Origin: Thalassospira lucentensis MCCC 1A00383 = DSM 14000
GTDB lineage: Bacteria; Pseudomonadota; Alphaproteobacteria; Rhodospirillales; Thalassospiraceae
Direction of reading: 5' to 3'
Length of the DNA: 64,000 bases
Assembly: GCF_000421265.1 (NCBI RefSeq)
Contig: NZ_ATWN01000007.1
Location: forward strand, 1-64,000
Shown here: piece by piece, positions 1 to 9,194 of the stretch
Layout of the letters: the number at the start of each line of letters is the position of its first letter
Numbering within the stretch: the stretch's first letter is position 1
The notes under the pieces: model-generated
Database searches by the model: none
The model's input: the letters and a program-made list of their open reading frames with translations, nothing else
Told to the model about the DNA's origin: nothing
Made by a program: the position numbers and the translations under genes

Positions 1-299
1 CCATCAAGGACCATGACGCGGATCCGCTCATCCTCAAGCTCCCTTTCAAGACGCTTGATCTTTTGTTCCGGGGTTTCTTCCAATTTGGACATGGCTGTGT
101 GCCTCGCTGTGGACCAGTCGAGCTTACCATGTTTGCGCAACCAGTTCAGGACTGTACTTCGTCCCTGAATGCCATAGCGGTCCTGCGCTTGCTTATAGGT
201 CAGTTCGCCTTTTTCAACCTGATCAACAACAGCCAGTTTAAAGCCCATGTTGTAATCTCGTTGTGTGCGCTTACGACGCACTTTGCCTGAAGTAGACAT
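1..299 (-). CDS. IS3-family transposase OrfA, N-terminal part (cut by window edge)
   Basis: Minus-strand reading from ATG at 297-299 gives a continuous protein beginning MSTSGKVRRKRTQRDYN and running off the window. It shows a basic N-terminus, then a helix-turn-helix (FKLAVVDQVEKGELTYKQA followed by STVLNWLRKHGKLDW), then a charged coiled coil (LEETPEQKIKRLERELEDE). This is the layout of OrfA of IS3-family elements, which binds the element ends and, through -1 frameshifting with the DDE-bearing OrfB, makes the transposase. Only about 99 codons are visible, so whether the element is intact cannot be judged. It is transcribed in the same direction as ftsZ, just downstream of it. Confidence 0.75.
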   Translation of the reverse strand, partial: MSTSGKVRRKRTQRDYNMGFKLAVVDQVEKGELTYKQAQDRYGIQGRSTVLNWLRKHGKLDWSTARHTAMSKLEETPEQKIKRLERELEDERIRVMVLD

Positions 300-345
300 T
301 GTCATCTCCTGTAGGTGACAACGTATTTCAGGACGTGACAACTCA
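1..345 (-). mobile_element. IS3-family insertion sequence, one end (partial)
   Basis: The left edge of the window carries one end of an IS3-type element read on the minus strand. It contains the start of OrfA and, outside it, a terminal region with the 8-mer GTGACAAC repeated at 315-322 and 335-342. Read on the minus strand the tip is TGAGTTGTCACG, starting with the TG expected of IS3-family ends, so I place the element boundary near 345. The rest of the element lies outside the window. It abuts the ftsZ terminator directly. Family membership is inferred from the OrfA sequence and the end structure. Confidence 0.7.
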
Positions 346-348
346 TAA

Positions 349-379
349 AAAAAGGGAAGGCATTTTGCCTTCCCTTTTT
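349..379 (-). terminator. ftsZ rho-independent terminator
   Basis: A perfect stem pairs 349-362 with 366-379 (AAAAAGGGAAGGCA against TGCCTTCCCTTTTT) around a TTT loop. Read on the minus strand it follows the ftsZ stop codon by about 18 bases and ends in a T tract, so it should close the ftsA-ftsZ transcript. Its A/T flanks would let it work in both directions. The IS3 end starts only a base or two beyond it. Confidence 0.85.
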
Positions 380-396
380 CGCGCGGAGAAACGTCG

Positions 397-2061
397 TTAG
401 TTGGCCTGACGACGTAGGAAGGCCGGGATCTCAAGAAGGTCATCAGACGCACCAGGCGTCTTGCCCCGGGAAGAGGGCTCCTTGTTCATGACCTGCGATC
501 CATCATCGTGCAGGGGCATTTCGGTCTGACGCGGCGCAGGTGCCTGCGGTTGCCCGACCTTGGGGGCAGCATGCTGTTGCGGCTGTCCCTGCTGTTCCCT
601 GGCGGTTTTGTTTTTACCAAACAGGCTGCTTAGGACCGAACGCGGCGATGTTGCGTTCTGGGCATCTGCGGCCTCAAAGACGTCCGGGCTGTGTTTGCTG
701 ACCGGTGCGGCTTCGCTTGGTGAAACAGCGCGCGGCGGAATGAATGCCATGTCGCCGTTGCTGTTTGGTTTTTCGGTTGCACGCAGGACCGGTTTCGGTT
801 TCAGGACCGTCTGGCCCATTTCAATCGAACCGGTTTGCTGTGCTTCGGCCTGATGGTTCAATTCTGGCTGATGCGCGCTGCCGGTGGCAGCAAAGCGATC
901 TGCTGGAATCTGATCAATCGAAGCACCGCCTGCATAGTCATCCTGTGCCATACCGGCTTCTGGTGCGCTGGCAGCGGCATTGCCGGCACCATGCTGACCA
1001 AATGACGGTGCGGCTGCGACTTTTTCTGCCGGTTCAGCCGCCTTGGGCTGTGCGACGGAAACAGTGGTTGGCTGCGGACGACGGACATCCTCGGCATCAA
1101 TACCGGTTGCCACCACAGAAACACGCAACGCGCCTTCGATGGTCGGATCAAAGGTCGACCCAAAGATGATGTTGGCTTCGGAGGCGACTTCTTCGCGAAT
1201 ACGGTTCGCGGCTTCGTCGACTTCGTAAAGCGCCATGTCCATGCCGCCGGTGATGTTGATCAGGACAGCACGTGCGCCCTTCATCGATGCATCTTCCAGA
1301 AGCGGATTTGCGATGGCAGCTTCGGCGGCCTCAAGGGCACGTTTTTCGCCAGATGCTTCGCCGGTTCCCATCATGGCTTTGCCCATCTCGCTCATCACAG
1401 TGCGGATATCGGCAAAGTCAAGGTTCACAAGACCGGGAACCATCATAAGGTCGGTAATCGAACGCACGCCATTGCGCAGAACATCATCTGCCATCTGGAA
1501 GGCATCTGCGAACGTGGTTTTTTCATTCGCAACCCGGAACAGGTTCTGGTTCGGAATGATAATCAGGGTATCAACATACTGTTGAAGTTGCTCGATCCCC
1601 TGTTCGGCAGTGCGCATGCGGCGCGTGCCTTCAAAATGGAATGGCTTGGTCACAACGCCGACGGTCAGAATGCCTGCCTCTTTGGCAGCACGTGCGATGA
1701 CCGGCGCTGCACCGGTACCCGTACCACCGCCCATACCGGCGGTGATGAATACCATGTGGCAGCCTTCAAGCTGTGCCTGAATTTCTTCAATGGATTCTTC
1801 TGCTGCGGCACCCCCGGCATCGGGACGTGCACCTGCACCCAGGCCTTGGGTGATTTTGCGGCCAAGCTGCATTTTGCGCGTGGCTTTGCTTTGGCTCAGG
1901 GCCTGAGAATCGGTATTGGCAACAACAAAGTCACACCCTTCAAGTTCGGATGTGATCATGTTGTTCACGGCGTTTCCGCCAGCACCGCCGACACCGATAA
2001 CGGTGATCTTCGGTTTTAGGTTTTCTTCCGTTTCAGGTACGGAAAAACTGATTGTACTCAT
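397..2061 (-). CDS. ftsZ: cell division protein FtsZ
   Basis: FtsZ is the tubulin-like GTPase that polymerises into the cytokinetic ring at midcell. The 554-residue product has the N-terminal nucleotide motif [13 protein letters not shown] (residues 23-35), the tubulin signature [13 protein letters not shown] (around 110-122) and the T7-loop region [12 protein letters not shown] long, Pro/Gln/Ala-rich linker follows from about residue 320, as in other alphaproteobacteria, and the protein ends with the conserved FtsA-binding peptide [13 protein letters not shown]. The start ATG has GAGAGGAAG upstream. It lies 231 bp after ftsA, a gap rich in A/T that may hold its own promoter, and is followed by a strong terminator. 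It is the last dcw gene here. Confidence 0.98.
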   Translation of the reverse strand: MSTISFSVPETEENLKPKITVIGVGGAGGNAVNNMITSELEGCDFVVANTDSQALSQSKATRKMQLGRKITQGLGAGARPDAGGAAAEESIEEIQAQLEGCHMVFITAGMGGGTGTGAAPVIARAAKEAGILTVGVVTKPFHFEGTRRMRTAEQGIEQLQQYVDTLIIIPNQNLFRVANEKTTFADAFQMADDVLRNGVRSITDLMMVPGLVNLDFADIRTVMSEMGKAMMGTGEASGEKRALEAAEAAIANPLLEDASMKGARAVLINITGGMDMALYEVDEAANRIREEVASEANIIFGSTFDPTIEGALRVSVVATGIDAEDVRRPQPTTVSVAQPKAAEPAEKVAAAPSFGQHGAGNAAASAPEAGMAQDDYAGGASIDQIPADRFAATGSAHQPELNHQAEAQQTGSIEMGQTVLKPKPVLRATEKPNSNGDMAFIPPRAVSPSEAAPVSKHSPDVFEAADAQNATSPRSVLSSLFGKNKTAREQQGQPQQHAAPKVGQPQAPAPRQTEMPLHDDGSQVMNKEPSSRGKTPGASDDLLEIPAFLRRQAN

Positions 2062-2292
2062 TGTTTGCTCTTCCTCTCCGCGCTTTAGAGCTTAAAGATC
2101 TACGCGACCTTCCCTTTGCCACGTATGTCAGAACACGTCCTGACACAAAGACCTCCAAGATGGTTTTAGCTGGCAAAGAGTTATTGGCGTGTTAATGCGC
2201 GCAAAAGTTTTCGAAAAAATGCAAAAAAAATCTGCATTCATTCCGATTTGCTCAGCAAACCTGCGGATTGCTTGGTTTTTGATGTTGGGAAA

Positions 2293-3543
2293 CTAGAAAT
2301 TTTCTTTAAACCACGCACCAAGACGGCCCCAGCGACCACCCGATTGGCGGATATTGGCCATGGCTTCGCTTAATGGGTCGTTTTGCTGTTCGACGGCGCG
2401 CAGCAACAATCCGGCACAGGCCGAAAACGCCGGACCCGCGGTTGCTTCGGCAAGGCCGGTGACGCCGTGTGGATGTGCGATACTTGCCGGACGTTCAAAC
2501 ATCTGGTTTGCCAGATCAGAAATGGCATTGAGCTGACTGGCACCCCCGGTCAAAACGATGCTGCGCCCGCCGATCTGTGACAGACCATGTTCTTCAAGTT
2601 GATCACGGATCAACTCAAACGTTTCTTCAAGGCGCGGTTTGATGATGTTGATCAACATCGATCGCGGCACATGATTGAAATTGTTTTCGTCTTCATCGCC
2701 AATCACCGGAACTGCAAGGATTTCCTGATCATCGGATGGGGATGTCAATGCACTGCCATGCAGGGTTTTCATCCGTTCCGCATGGTTAAGCGACGTGTTC
2801 AGCCCATAAGCGATATCGCGCGTCACATGCGCCCCACCGACGGGAACCGAGGCGGTATAAATCACCTGTCCACCGTGGAAAACCGCAACACTGGTTGTCC
2901 CGGCCCCCATATCAATCACGGTGGCACCAAGGTCGCGCTGATCGGGTGTTAAGGCCGAAAGACCCGATGCCAGCGGGGTGACAACGGTTTCCCTGATGGC
3001 CAGATGGCAGCGGCGCAAAAGCGTATCAAGATTGCGAAGCGGGGCTGTCTGGGTGCGCACAAAATGAAGATCAAGACCAAGGGTCGATCCATACATTCCG
3101 CGCGGATCATTCATGCTGTTGGTACCATCCACCCGGAAGCCAAGCGGAACCGCGTGGATCAGTTCGTCACCGGCCTGACGCAACAGGGCTTCTTTCTGAT
3201 CATTGAGTTTTCTGATCTCAAGATTGCCAATCGGTCGGGACCCAAGGGGCAATTCAACCGTATGTGTTTCCGATTCGGGTTGTCCCCCCGACAGGTTTAC
3301 GATCACGGATTCAATCGTGTGCCCCGCCATTTTTTCGGCGGCGTTGACCGCCGCCAAGACAACTTCCTGTGCGGCATCAAGATTGGAAATTGCGCCGCTT
3401 TGCAGCCCCTTGGACATGTTGTGACCAATGCCGATGATTTTCGGCGGCAGGTCTTTTTCACGTCGGGCAATAAAACAGCAGACCTTGGACGTTCCAATGT
3501 CCAAAGCCGCAATCAATCCTGATTTGGTTTTGCTGCGTGCCAA
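2293..3543 (-). CDS. ftsA: cell division protein FtsA
   Basis: FtsA is the actin-like ATPase that tethers FtsZ to the inner membrane and recruits later division proteins. The 416-residue product shows the phosphate-1 motif ALDIGTSKVCC near residues 13-23, the second phosphate motif VIDMGAGTTSVAVF, an adenosine-type motif IVLTGGASQL, and a C-terminal amphipathic helix (RWGRLGAWFKENF) that serves as the membrane anchor. The start is a TTG; no in-frame ATG exists upstream before a stop, and the Shine-Dalgarno is weak. Unlike most dcw clusters it is not contiguous with ftsQ: about 6 kb of divergent transport genes separate them, so it must be read from a promoter in 3544-3767 or from within the island. 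Confidence 0.97.
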   Translation of the reverse strand: MARSKTKSGLIAALDIGTSKVCCFIARREKDLPPKIIGIGHNMSKGLQSGAISNLDAAQEVVLAAVNAAEKMAGHTIESVIVNLSGGQPESETHTVELPLGSRPIGNLEIRKLNDQKEALLRQAGDELIHAVPLGFRVDGTNSMNDPRGMYGSTLGLDLHFVRTQTAPLRNLDTLLRRCHLAIRETVVTPLASGLSALTPDQRDLGATVIDMGAGTTSVAVFHGGQVIYTASVPVGGAHVTRDIAYGLNTSLNHAERMKTLHGSALTSPSDDQEILAVPVIGDEDENNFNHVPRSMLINIIKPRLEETFELIRDQLEEHGLSQIGGRSIVLTGGASQLNAISDLANQMFERPASIAHPHGVTGLAEATAGPAFSACAGLLLRAVEQQNDPLSEAMANIRQSGGRWGRLGAWFKENF

Positions 3544-3767
3544 TTGAGTGCTCGAAATCTTTTTTAAAGTTATTGGTTCGATTAATCAGGACTTGTCCCC
3601 AACGTCCGAACCTTACGCCCGTTTTCCACTAAAAGCCGTTGCAAATTGGTTAAGGCTGACCGGAGTCTTTTGCAATACGTCAATCTGATCACGGGAATTG
3701 GCATTTTGCGGTGCAAAATGACAGGGATGATCAACCGCGGGTTTTCTCTGGTTATAGCTTTGTTGTA

Positions 3768-3817
3768 CTGCAACGTTACAGGCCCAGCTTGACAGTCAAC
3801 TGTAACGTTGCAGTAAT
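3768..3817 (+). promoter_or_regulatory. Twin LacI-type operators with promoter of the sugar ABC operon
   Basis: Two near-palindromic 12-mers around AACGTT, TGCAACGTTACA (3769-3780) and TGTAACGTTGCA (3801-3812), are exact reverse complements of each other with centres 32 bp apart. A perfect -35 hexamer TTGACA (3789-3794) and a plausible -10 AGTAAT (3812-3817) with a 17-bp spacer place the second site inside the promoter spacer. LacI-family repressors bind such CG-centred palindromes, and the LacI-type gene at the end of this operon is the obvious candidate. The 312-bp gap to ftsA (3544-3855) holds nothing else I recognise. Binding is inferred. Confidence 0.7.
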
Positions 3818-3855
3818 TAACCGCCAAATCATAAAACCAACAGGGAGGAAACAGC

Positions 3856-5115
3856 ATGTTTCTTGGCAAAATGACACGTGCCGGGATCGGAATGATCGCG
3901 GCACTCGGACTTTCGACCAGCATTGCATCGGCTCAGGAAAGTGTAGAAGTCCTGCACTGGTGGACAGCCGGTGGTGAAGCCAAGGCGCTTCAGGTTCTGA
4001 AAAAGGATCTCGAAGATCAGGGCGTTTCATGGAACGACATGCCGGTCGCAGGTGGTGGCGGTGAGCAGGCAATGACCGTTCTGCGCGCACGCGTGACATC
4101 GGGCAACGCCCCAACCGCTGTTCAGATGCTGGGCTTTGATATCAAGGACTGGGCGGGCGAAGATGTTTTGGCCAACCTTGATGCGCTGGCGGAAAAGGAA
4201 GGCTGGGAAGAGGTTGTTCCCGATGCTCTGAAAGACTTTTCAAAGCATGACGGTCACTGGATTGCCGCCCCGGTCAATGTCCATTCCACCAACTGGGTCT
4301 GGGCCAACAAGGCAATTTTTGAAGAACTTGATCTGAAACAGCCGACCAACTGGGATGAGTTGATCGCCGCCCTTGATAAGATCAAGGACGCTGGTTACAC
4401 CGCCGTCGCCCATGGCGGGCAGGCGTGGCAGGATGCCACCATCTTTGATGCGGTTGTGATGGCAACCGGTGGTCCGGACTTCTATCAGGCATCCATGATC
4501 GATACCGATCCGGATGCATTGGGATCAGATACGATGCAAACCGTGTTTGATCGCATGGCGAAATTGCGCACCTATGTTGATGACAACTTCTCGGGCCGCG
4601 ACTGGAACTTGGCAACCGCGATGGTGATCAACAAGGAAGCCGGTGTGCAGTTCATGGGTGACTGGGCCAAGGGTGAATTCCTCAATGCCGGTAAAGTCCC
4701 GGATACCGATTTTATGTGCTTCCGCTTCCCCGGAACGCAGGATGCGGTAACGTTCAACTCTGACCAGTTTGTCATGTTCAAGGTTGGTGAGGACCGCCAG
4801 GACGCCCAGATGAAACTGGCATCTGCGGTCATGTCGCCAAGCTTCCAGTCGGCCTTTAACGTGGTCAAGGGATCGGTCCCGGCCCGTACGGATGTTTCAA
4901 ACGACGCCTTTGATGCGTGCGGTAAAAAAGGCATGGCCGAACTGGCTGCGGCCAACAAAAAAGGCACGCTGTTTGGCTCTATGGCGCATGGTCACTCGGT
5001 CCCGGCCGGGGTCAAAAATGCCATGTATGACGTGATCACCGCCCATTTCAACGGCGAGTACGACAGCGCGACGGCTGCTGAAGAACTCGTCAATGCGGTG
5101 GCATCCGCCCAATAA
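3856..5115 (+). CDS. sugar ABC transporter substrate-binding protein (GtsA-like)
   Basis: Periplasmic solute-binding protein of the family-1 (MalE-like) type. The 419-residue precursor has a signal peptide of about 26 residues ending in IASA before [10 protein letters not shown]. The start of the mature protein, [17 protein letters not shown], and [16 protein letters not shown] closely resemble the glucose/mannose-binding protein GtsA of pseudomonads, so glucose or a related hexose is the likely ligand; that is an inference from similarity. The ATG follows a strong GGGAGGA site. It is the first gene of an operon with two permeases, an ATPase and a LacI regulator, and a stem-loop follows its stop codon. 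Confidence 0.9.
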   Translation: MFLGKMTRAGIGMIAALGLSTSIASAQESVEVLHWWTAGGEAKALQVLKKDLEDQGVSWNDMPVAGGGGEQAMTVLRARVTSGNAPTAVQMLGFDIKDWAGEDVLANLDALAEKEGWEEVVPDALKDFSKHDGHWIAAPVNVHSTNWVWANKAIFEELDLKQPTNWDELIAALDKIKDAGYTAVAHGGQAWQDATIFDAVVMATGGPDFYQASMIDTDPDALGSDTMQTVFDRMAKLRTYVDDNFSGRDWNLATAMVINKEAGVQFMGDWAKGEFLNAGKVPDTDFMCFRFPGTQDAVTFNSDQFVMFKVGEDRQDAQMKLASAVMSPSFQSAFNVVKGSVPARTDVSNDAFDACGKKGMAELAAANKKGTLFGSMAHGHSVPAGVKNAMYDVITAHFNGEYDSATAAEELVNAVASAQ

Positions 5116-5129
5116 ACCAAAACGATAAA

Positions 5130-5159
5130 CCGACGGCCGGTGCGAACATCGGCCGTCGG
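5130..5159 (+). promoter_or_regulatory. intercistronic stem-loop after the binding-protein gene
   Basis: A perfect 10-bp stem (CCGACGGCCG, 5130-5139, with 5150-5159) has a 10-base loop and no T tract after it. Placed between a periplasmic binding-protein gene and its permease genes, it resembles elements that stabilise the upstream mRNA or partly attenuate transcription, so that the binding protein is made in excess. That role is an inference. Confidence 0.6.
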
Positions 5160-5180
5160 ATAACGTGCGGAGCATTACTG

Positions 5181-6074
5181 ATGCAACCATCCTTGCCCGG
5201 CAAGGCACAAGCAACCCTGCGGGAAGTTCTGCCCCGTCTGGTGCTGAGCCCAAGCCTGTTTCTGATCCTTTTATTCGTTTACGGATTTATCATTTACACC
5301 GGTTATCTGTCGCTGACCGACAGCCGGATGCTGCCATCTTATGATCTCGAAGGGTTTGGCAACTATGCCAACCTGTGGGGGCAACGAAACTGGCTGGTTG
5401 CCCTTCAGAACCTTGCGATTTTTGGCATTCTTTACATCGCCATCTGCTCGGTGCTTGGCTTGGTGCTGGCGATTTTGCTTGATCAAAAAATACGCGGCGA
5501 AGGCATCCTGCGCCCGATCTATCTTTATCCGATGGCGCTGTCGTTTATCGTCACCGGGACGGCGTGGAAATGGTTTCTGGATCCGGGTCTTGGTCTTGAA
5601 AACACCATGCATTTGTGGGGCTGGGAAAGTTTCACCTTTAACTGGATCAAGGATCGCGACATGGCGATCTATACCGTGGTGATTGCCGCTGTCTGGCAAT
5701 CATCGGGGTTTGTCATGGCAATGTTTCTGGCCGGGCTGCGCGGCATTGATAGCGAAATCATGAAAGCCGCCCAGATGGACGGGGCCAGCCGATGGAGCCT
5801 CTATACCCGGATCGTCATTCCGCAATTGCGCCCGGTATTTCTGTCGGCCTTTGTGGTTTTGGCCCATCTGGCGATCAAGGCCTATGACCTTGTCATTGCC
5901 TTGACCAATGGCGGACCGGGGCGTGCGACCGAACTTCCCGCGACCTTCATGTATTCCTATACCTTTACCCGCAATCAGATGGGGGTTGGGGCATCATCTG
6001 CTGTGATCATGCTCGCCATGATTGCATCGATCATTGTGCCTTACCTTTATTCCGAACTCAGGGAGCGTCGCTAA
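5181..6074 (+). CDS. sugar ABC transporter permease (GtsB-like)
   Basis: Inner-membrane permease of the MalF/UgpA type. The 297 residues form about six transmembrane helices; the first spans roughly residues 20-42 (VLSPSLFLILLFVYGFIIYTG). The cytoplasmic coupling loop EAA motif is seen as EIMKAAQMDGASRWSLYTRI about 100 residues from the C-terminus. It pairs with the next gene product to form the channel for the sugar delivered by the upstream binding protein. The gene lies 65 bp after the binding-protein gene, beyond the stem-loop, with GCGGAG before its ATG, and its stop TAA shares one base with the start of the next gene. Confidence 0.92.
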   Translation: MQPSLPGKAQATLREVLPRLVLSPSLFLILLFVYGFIIYTGYLSLTDSRMLPSYDLEGFGNYANLWGQRNWLVALQNLAIFGILYIAICSVLGLVLAILLDQKIRGEGILRPIYLYPMALSFIVTGTAWKWFLDPGLGLENTMHLWGWESFTFNWIKDRDMAIYTVVIAAVWQSSGFVMAMFLAGLRGIDSEIMKAAQMDGASRWSLYTRIVIPQLRPVFLSAFVVLAHLAIKAYDLVIALTNGGPGRATELPATFMYSYTFTRNQMGVGASSAVIMLAMIASIIVPYLYSELRERR

Positions 6075-6952
6075 TGGCCCGTTCAACGCAACCTTCGTTT
6101 GGCACCGGCAAGCTTATGCGTGCTGCCCTGTATGCGGTTTTGATCCTGTTTGCGGTTTATTATCTGCTGCCGCTGTTTGTCATGCTGGTCAATTCGGTTA
6201 AGACACTCGATGAAATCCGCGGTGGCAACATGATGTCACTGCCCGAGGTTTTCACGATTGAGCCCTGGTTGAACGCGTGGTCCAGAGCCCAGATCGGGGT
6301 CGAACCCACCGGGCTTAGCCCCTATTTCATCAACAGCATCATGATGGTCGTGCCTGCTGTTGCGATCTCGACCGCCCTTGGGGCGATGAATGGGTATGTC
6401 CTGACCAAATGGCGGTTTCCCGGCGATAAGATCATTTTTGGTTTGATGCTGTTTGCCTGCTTCATCCCGTTCCAGATTGTCCTGATCCCGATGGCCCGTG
6501 TTTTGGGCATGATCGGCATTGCAGGCACGACAAGCGGTCTGGTGCTGGTGCATGTGGTCTATGGGCTTGGCTTTACCACCTTGTTTTTCCGCAACTATTA
6601 CGCGGCATTTCCTGATGAACTGATCAAGGCGGCCAAGATGGACGGGGCCGGGTTCTGGCGAACCTTTACCCGTATTTTATTGCCCAGTTCCGGGCCGATC
6701 ATTGTCGTGACCGTAATCTGGCAGTTCACCAATATCTGGAATGATTTCCTGTTTGGCGCGTCCTTTGCCGATTTTGATTCGATGCCAATGACCGTGGCAC
6801 TCAACAACCTCGTTTCATCCTCGACCGGGGTTAAGGAATACAATGTGCATTTTGCTGGTGCGGTGCTTGCGGCCCTTCCGACACTGATCGTTTACGTCGT
6901 TTCCGGGCGCTATTTCGTGCGTGGATTGATGGCCGGTGCGGTCAAGGGCTAA
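6074..6952 (+). CDS. sugar ABC transporter permease (GtsC-like)
   Basis: Second inner-membrane permease, of the MalG/UgpE type, 292 residues with about six transmembrane helices. An N-terminal helix (AALYAVLILFAVYYLLPLFV) is followed by a periplasmic segment, and the EAA coupling motif reads ELIKAAKMDGAGFWRTFTRI. The C-terminal end GRYFVRGLMAGAVKG is typical of this subfamily. Its ATG overlaps the stop codon of the preceding permease by one base, which implies translational coupling and equal dosage of the two channel subunits. The ATPase gene follows after 48 bp. Confidence 0.92.
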   Translation: MARSTQPSFGTGKLMRAALYAVLILFAVYYLLPLFVMLVNSVKTLDEIRGGNMMSLPEVFTIEPWLNAWSRAQIGVEPTGLSPYFINSIMMVVPAVAISTALGAMNGYVLTKWRFPGDKIIFGLMLFACFIPFQIVLIPMARVLGMIGIAGTTSGLVLVHVVYGLGFTTLFFRNYYAAFPDELIKAAKMDGAGFWRTFTRILLPSSGPIIVVTVIWQFTNIWNDFLFGASFADFDSMPMTVALNNLVSSSTGVKEYNVHFAGAVLAALPTLIVYVVSGRYFVRGLMAGAVKG

Positions 6953-7000
6953 GCCAAGCAAAGCCAAAAGCACCCAAAAAAGAATTACAGGGAAGTTATC

Positions 7001-8107
7001 ATGTCCTTTCTACAAATCGACAAGGTTTGCAAAAGTTTCGGTCCAATCAATGTGTTGCGCGATATCTCGCTTGATGTTGAGGAAGGCGGGTTTCTTGTGC
7101 TGGTCGGCCCGTCAGGCTGTGGCAAATCAACACTTCTGAACACGATTGCCGGGCTTGAAAAGCTGACAACCGGGGAAATCCGCATTGATGGCAATGTGAT
7201 TGATGATTTGCCGCCTGCCGAACGCAACATCGCGATGGTGTTTCAAAGCTACGCGCTTTATCCCAACATGAATGTCGGGCAAAACATCGCCTTTGGCCTT
7301 GAAATGCGCGGCATGCCAAAGGGCGAACGTGATGCCAAGGTGGCAGAGGCAGCCAAAACCCTTCAGATCGAACATCTGCTGGATCGTAAACCCGGTCAGC
7401 TTTCCGGTGGGCAACGCCAACGTGTGGCGATGGGGCGTGCGCTGGTGCGCAATCCGCAACTGTTCCTGTTTGATGAACCGCTTTCAAACCTTGATGCCAA
7501 GTTGCGCGTGGATATGCGTACTGAAATCAAACGCATGCATCAGACATTCGGCACCACGATTGTCTATGTCACCCATGACCAGATCGAAGCCATGACACTG
7601 GGTACACGCATTGCGGTTCTTAAAGACGGGGTCGTGCAGCAATACGGCACGCCTGCCGAAATTTATAACGATCCGACCAATCTGTTTGTCGCTGATTTCA
7701 TGGGATCGCCTGCAATGAATCTGATCCCGGCAACGGTACGTGGCAACGGGGTTGAAATGGCACGTGCGGACGAAGACCCGCTGGTGCTGGGATTTGATCA
7801 ATTGCCCGGCGATGTGGCCGCATATGAGGGGCAGGAAGTCATTGTTGGTATCCGGCCCGAAGCCATCACCGATGCGGATAGCCGGGCGGCGATGCGGGCC
7901 GGGCAACAGGTGACCGCATCGTGCAAGATTGATGTGGTTGAACCCGCCGGGGCGGACATCTATGCCATTACTGCGCTTGGCGGTAAGGAAGTCGTGACGC
8001 GCTTGCATCAGGACTGGTTCGGGCAGGCCAACCAGCATACGGAATTGGTCTTTAACCTTGAAAAAGTTGTGTTTTTTGATCCCCAAAGCGGCGTAAGACT
8101 GCGTTAG
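7001..8107 (+). CDS. ugpC: sugar ABC transporter ATP-binding protein (MalK/UgpC family)
   Basis: Energising ATPase of the sugar transporter, 368 residues. It has Walker A GPSGCGKST (residues 38-46), Q-loop MVFQSYALYPNM, ABC signature LSGGQRQRVAMGRAL, Walker B LFLFDEPLSNLDAKLR and the switch histidine in VYVTHDQIEAMTL. A C-terminal OB-type regulatory domain (about residues 240-368, IVGIRPEAI) marks the MalK/UgpC subfamily, which energises carbohydrate importers. The symbol names the family rather than a glycerol-phosphate substrate. GGGAAG lies upstream of the ATG. The LacI-type regulator follows about 67 bp downstream on the same strand. Confidence 0.93.
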   Translation: MSFLQIDKVCKSFGPINVLRDISLDVEEGGFLVLVGPSGCGKSTLLNTIAGLEKLTTGEIRIDGNVIDDLPPAERNIAMVFQSYALYPNMNVGQNIAFGLEMRGMPKGERDAKVAEAAKTLQIEHLLDRKPGQLSGGQRQRVAMGRALVRNPQLFLFDEPLSNLDAKLRVDMRTEIKRMHQTFGTTIVYVTHDQIEAMTLGTRIAVLKDGVVQQYGTPAEIYNDPTNLFVADFMGSPAMNLIPATVRGNGVEMARADEDPLVLGFDQLPGDVAAYEGQEVIVGIRPEAITDADSRAAMRAGQQVTASCKIDVVEPAGADIYAITALGGKEVVTRLHQDWFGQANQHTELVFNLEKVVFFDPQSGVRLR

Positions 8108-8174
8108 AAAATACACATCGGAATGCCTTGCACGGAGGGACAGCGCGCTGTCTGAACATGATCCTGTTGGCAAT

Positions 8175-9194
8175 TTGGGCCCGTCACGTGCCCAAAGCCG
8201 ACCGACGCTTAAAACCATTGCGGAAATGACCGGCCTTGGGGTGACCACGGTGTCGCGTGCGCTTAAGGATGCGCATGACATCAGTGCCAAAACCAAACTG
8301 CGGGTGCGCAAGGTGGCCGATGCCATTGGCTATCACCCTGATCGGGCCGGGGTGCGGTTGCGCACAGGCAAAACCAATGTCATCAGTCTGGTGCTGGATC
8401 AAACCGACAAGGTGCCGGAATTTGCCCGACGTTTGATTGTCGGCATTTCCGATGTCATGCGCGGCACGCCGTACCATCTTGTTGTGACACCACAATCGCG
8501 CACCGATGATCCGATGGACCCGGTACGCTATATCCTGAATACACGCGCAGCCGACGGGGTGATTATTACCCATGTGCGCCCCGATGATGAACGCATTGAG
8601 GTGCTGCGCCAAAGCGGATTGCCCTTTGTCGCGCATGGTCGCAGCCTTACCGGGGCGGAGCACGCCTATCACGATTTTGACAATCGGGCCTTTTGCGAAA
8701 TGGCGGCAAACCGCCTGATTTCGCGCGGGCGCAAACGGTTGGCACTGTTATCGCCACCATCGGAATTTTCGTATTATCAGGAAACGCTGGCCGGGCTGGC
8801 GGCAACGGCGAAGGCCGCCGGGGTGCCGTTCCAAGTCCTTGGTGGCATTGACCTTGATAGCAGCAGCGAAGTTCTGCGTCAGGCCGGTATGGCGTTGCGC
8901 CATCAGGATTATGTGCCCGACGGCATCATTTGCGGTAGCGAGCTTTGTGCCATGGCGCTGATTGACGGCATGATCCAGTCAGGCCTGAATGTCGGGCAAG
9001 ATATTGATGTGATTGCCAAGGAAACGTCGGATTTGCTGAACTTTACCCGCCCAAGGATCGACAGTTTGCGCGAGGACCTGATTGTCGCCGGGCAGCAATT
9101 GGCGACCCACCTTTTGGATGTCATAGAAGGGCGCGATACCACCAACCTGCAATCGCTTAGTCAGCCGGTCCCGGTTTGGCGAAATGAGGGGTAA
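8175..9194 (+). CDS. LacI-family transcriptional regulator
   Basis: DNA-binding repressor with an N-terminal LacI helix-turn-helix (TLKTIAEMTGLGVTTVSRAL) and hinge, then a periplasmic-binding-protein-like effector domain (NVISLVLDQTDK onward, FVAHGR, DGIICGSE, RPRIDSLRED), 339 residues, the usual family length. It most likely responds to the sugar carried by the operon and acts at the paired AACGTT operators at 3769-3812. The start is uncertain. The TTG used here has no Shine-Dalgarno, whereas a CTG at 8148 in the same frame lies 8-9 bases after GGAGGG (8134-8139) and would add nine residues. The DNA-binding domain is complete either way. Confidence 0.9.
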   Translation: MGPSRAQSRPTLKTIAEMTGLGVTTVSRALKDAHDISAKTKLRVRKVADAIGYHPDRAGVRLRTGKTNVISLVLDQTDKVPEFARRLIVGISDVMRGTPYHLVVTPQSRTDDPMDPVRYILNTRAADGVIITHVRPDDERIEVLRQSGLPFVAHGRSLTGAEHAYHDFDNRAFCEMAANRLISRGRKRLALLSPPSEFSYYQETLAGLAATAKAAGVPFQVLGGIDLDSSSEVLRQAGMALRHQDYVPDGIICGSELCAMALIDGMIQSGLNVGQDIDVIAKETSDLLNFTRPRIDSLREDLIVAGQQLATHLLDVIEGRDTTNLQSLSQPVPVWRNEG

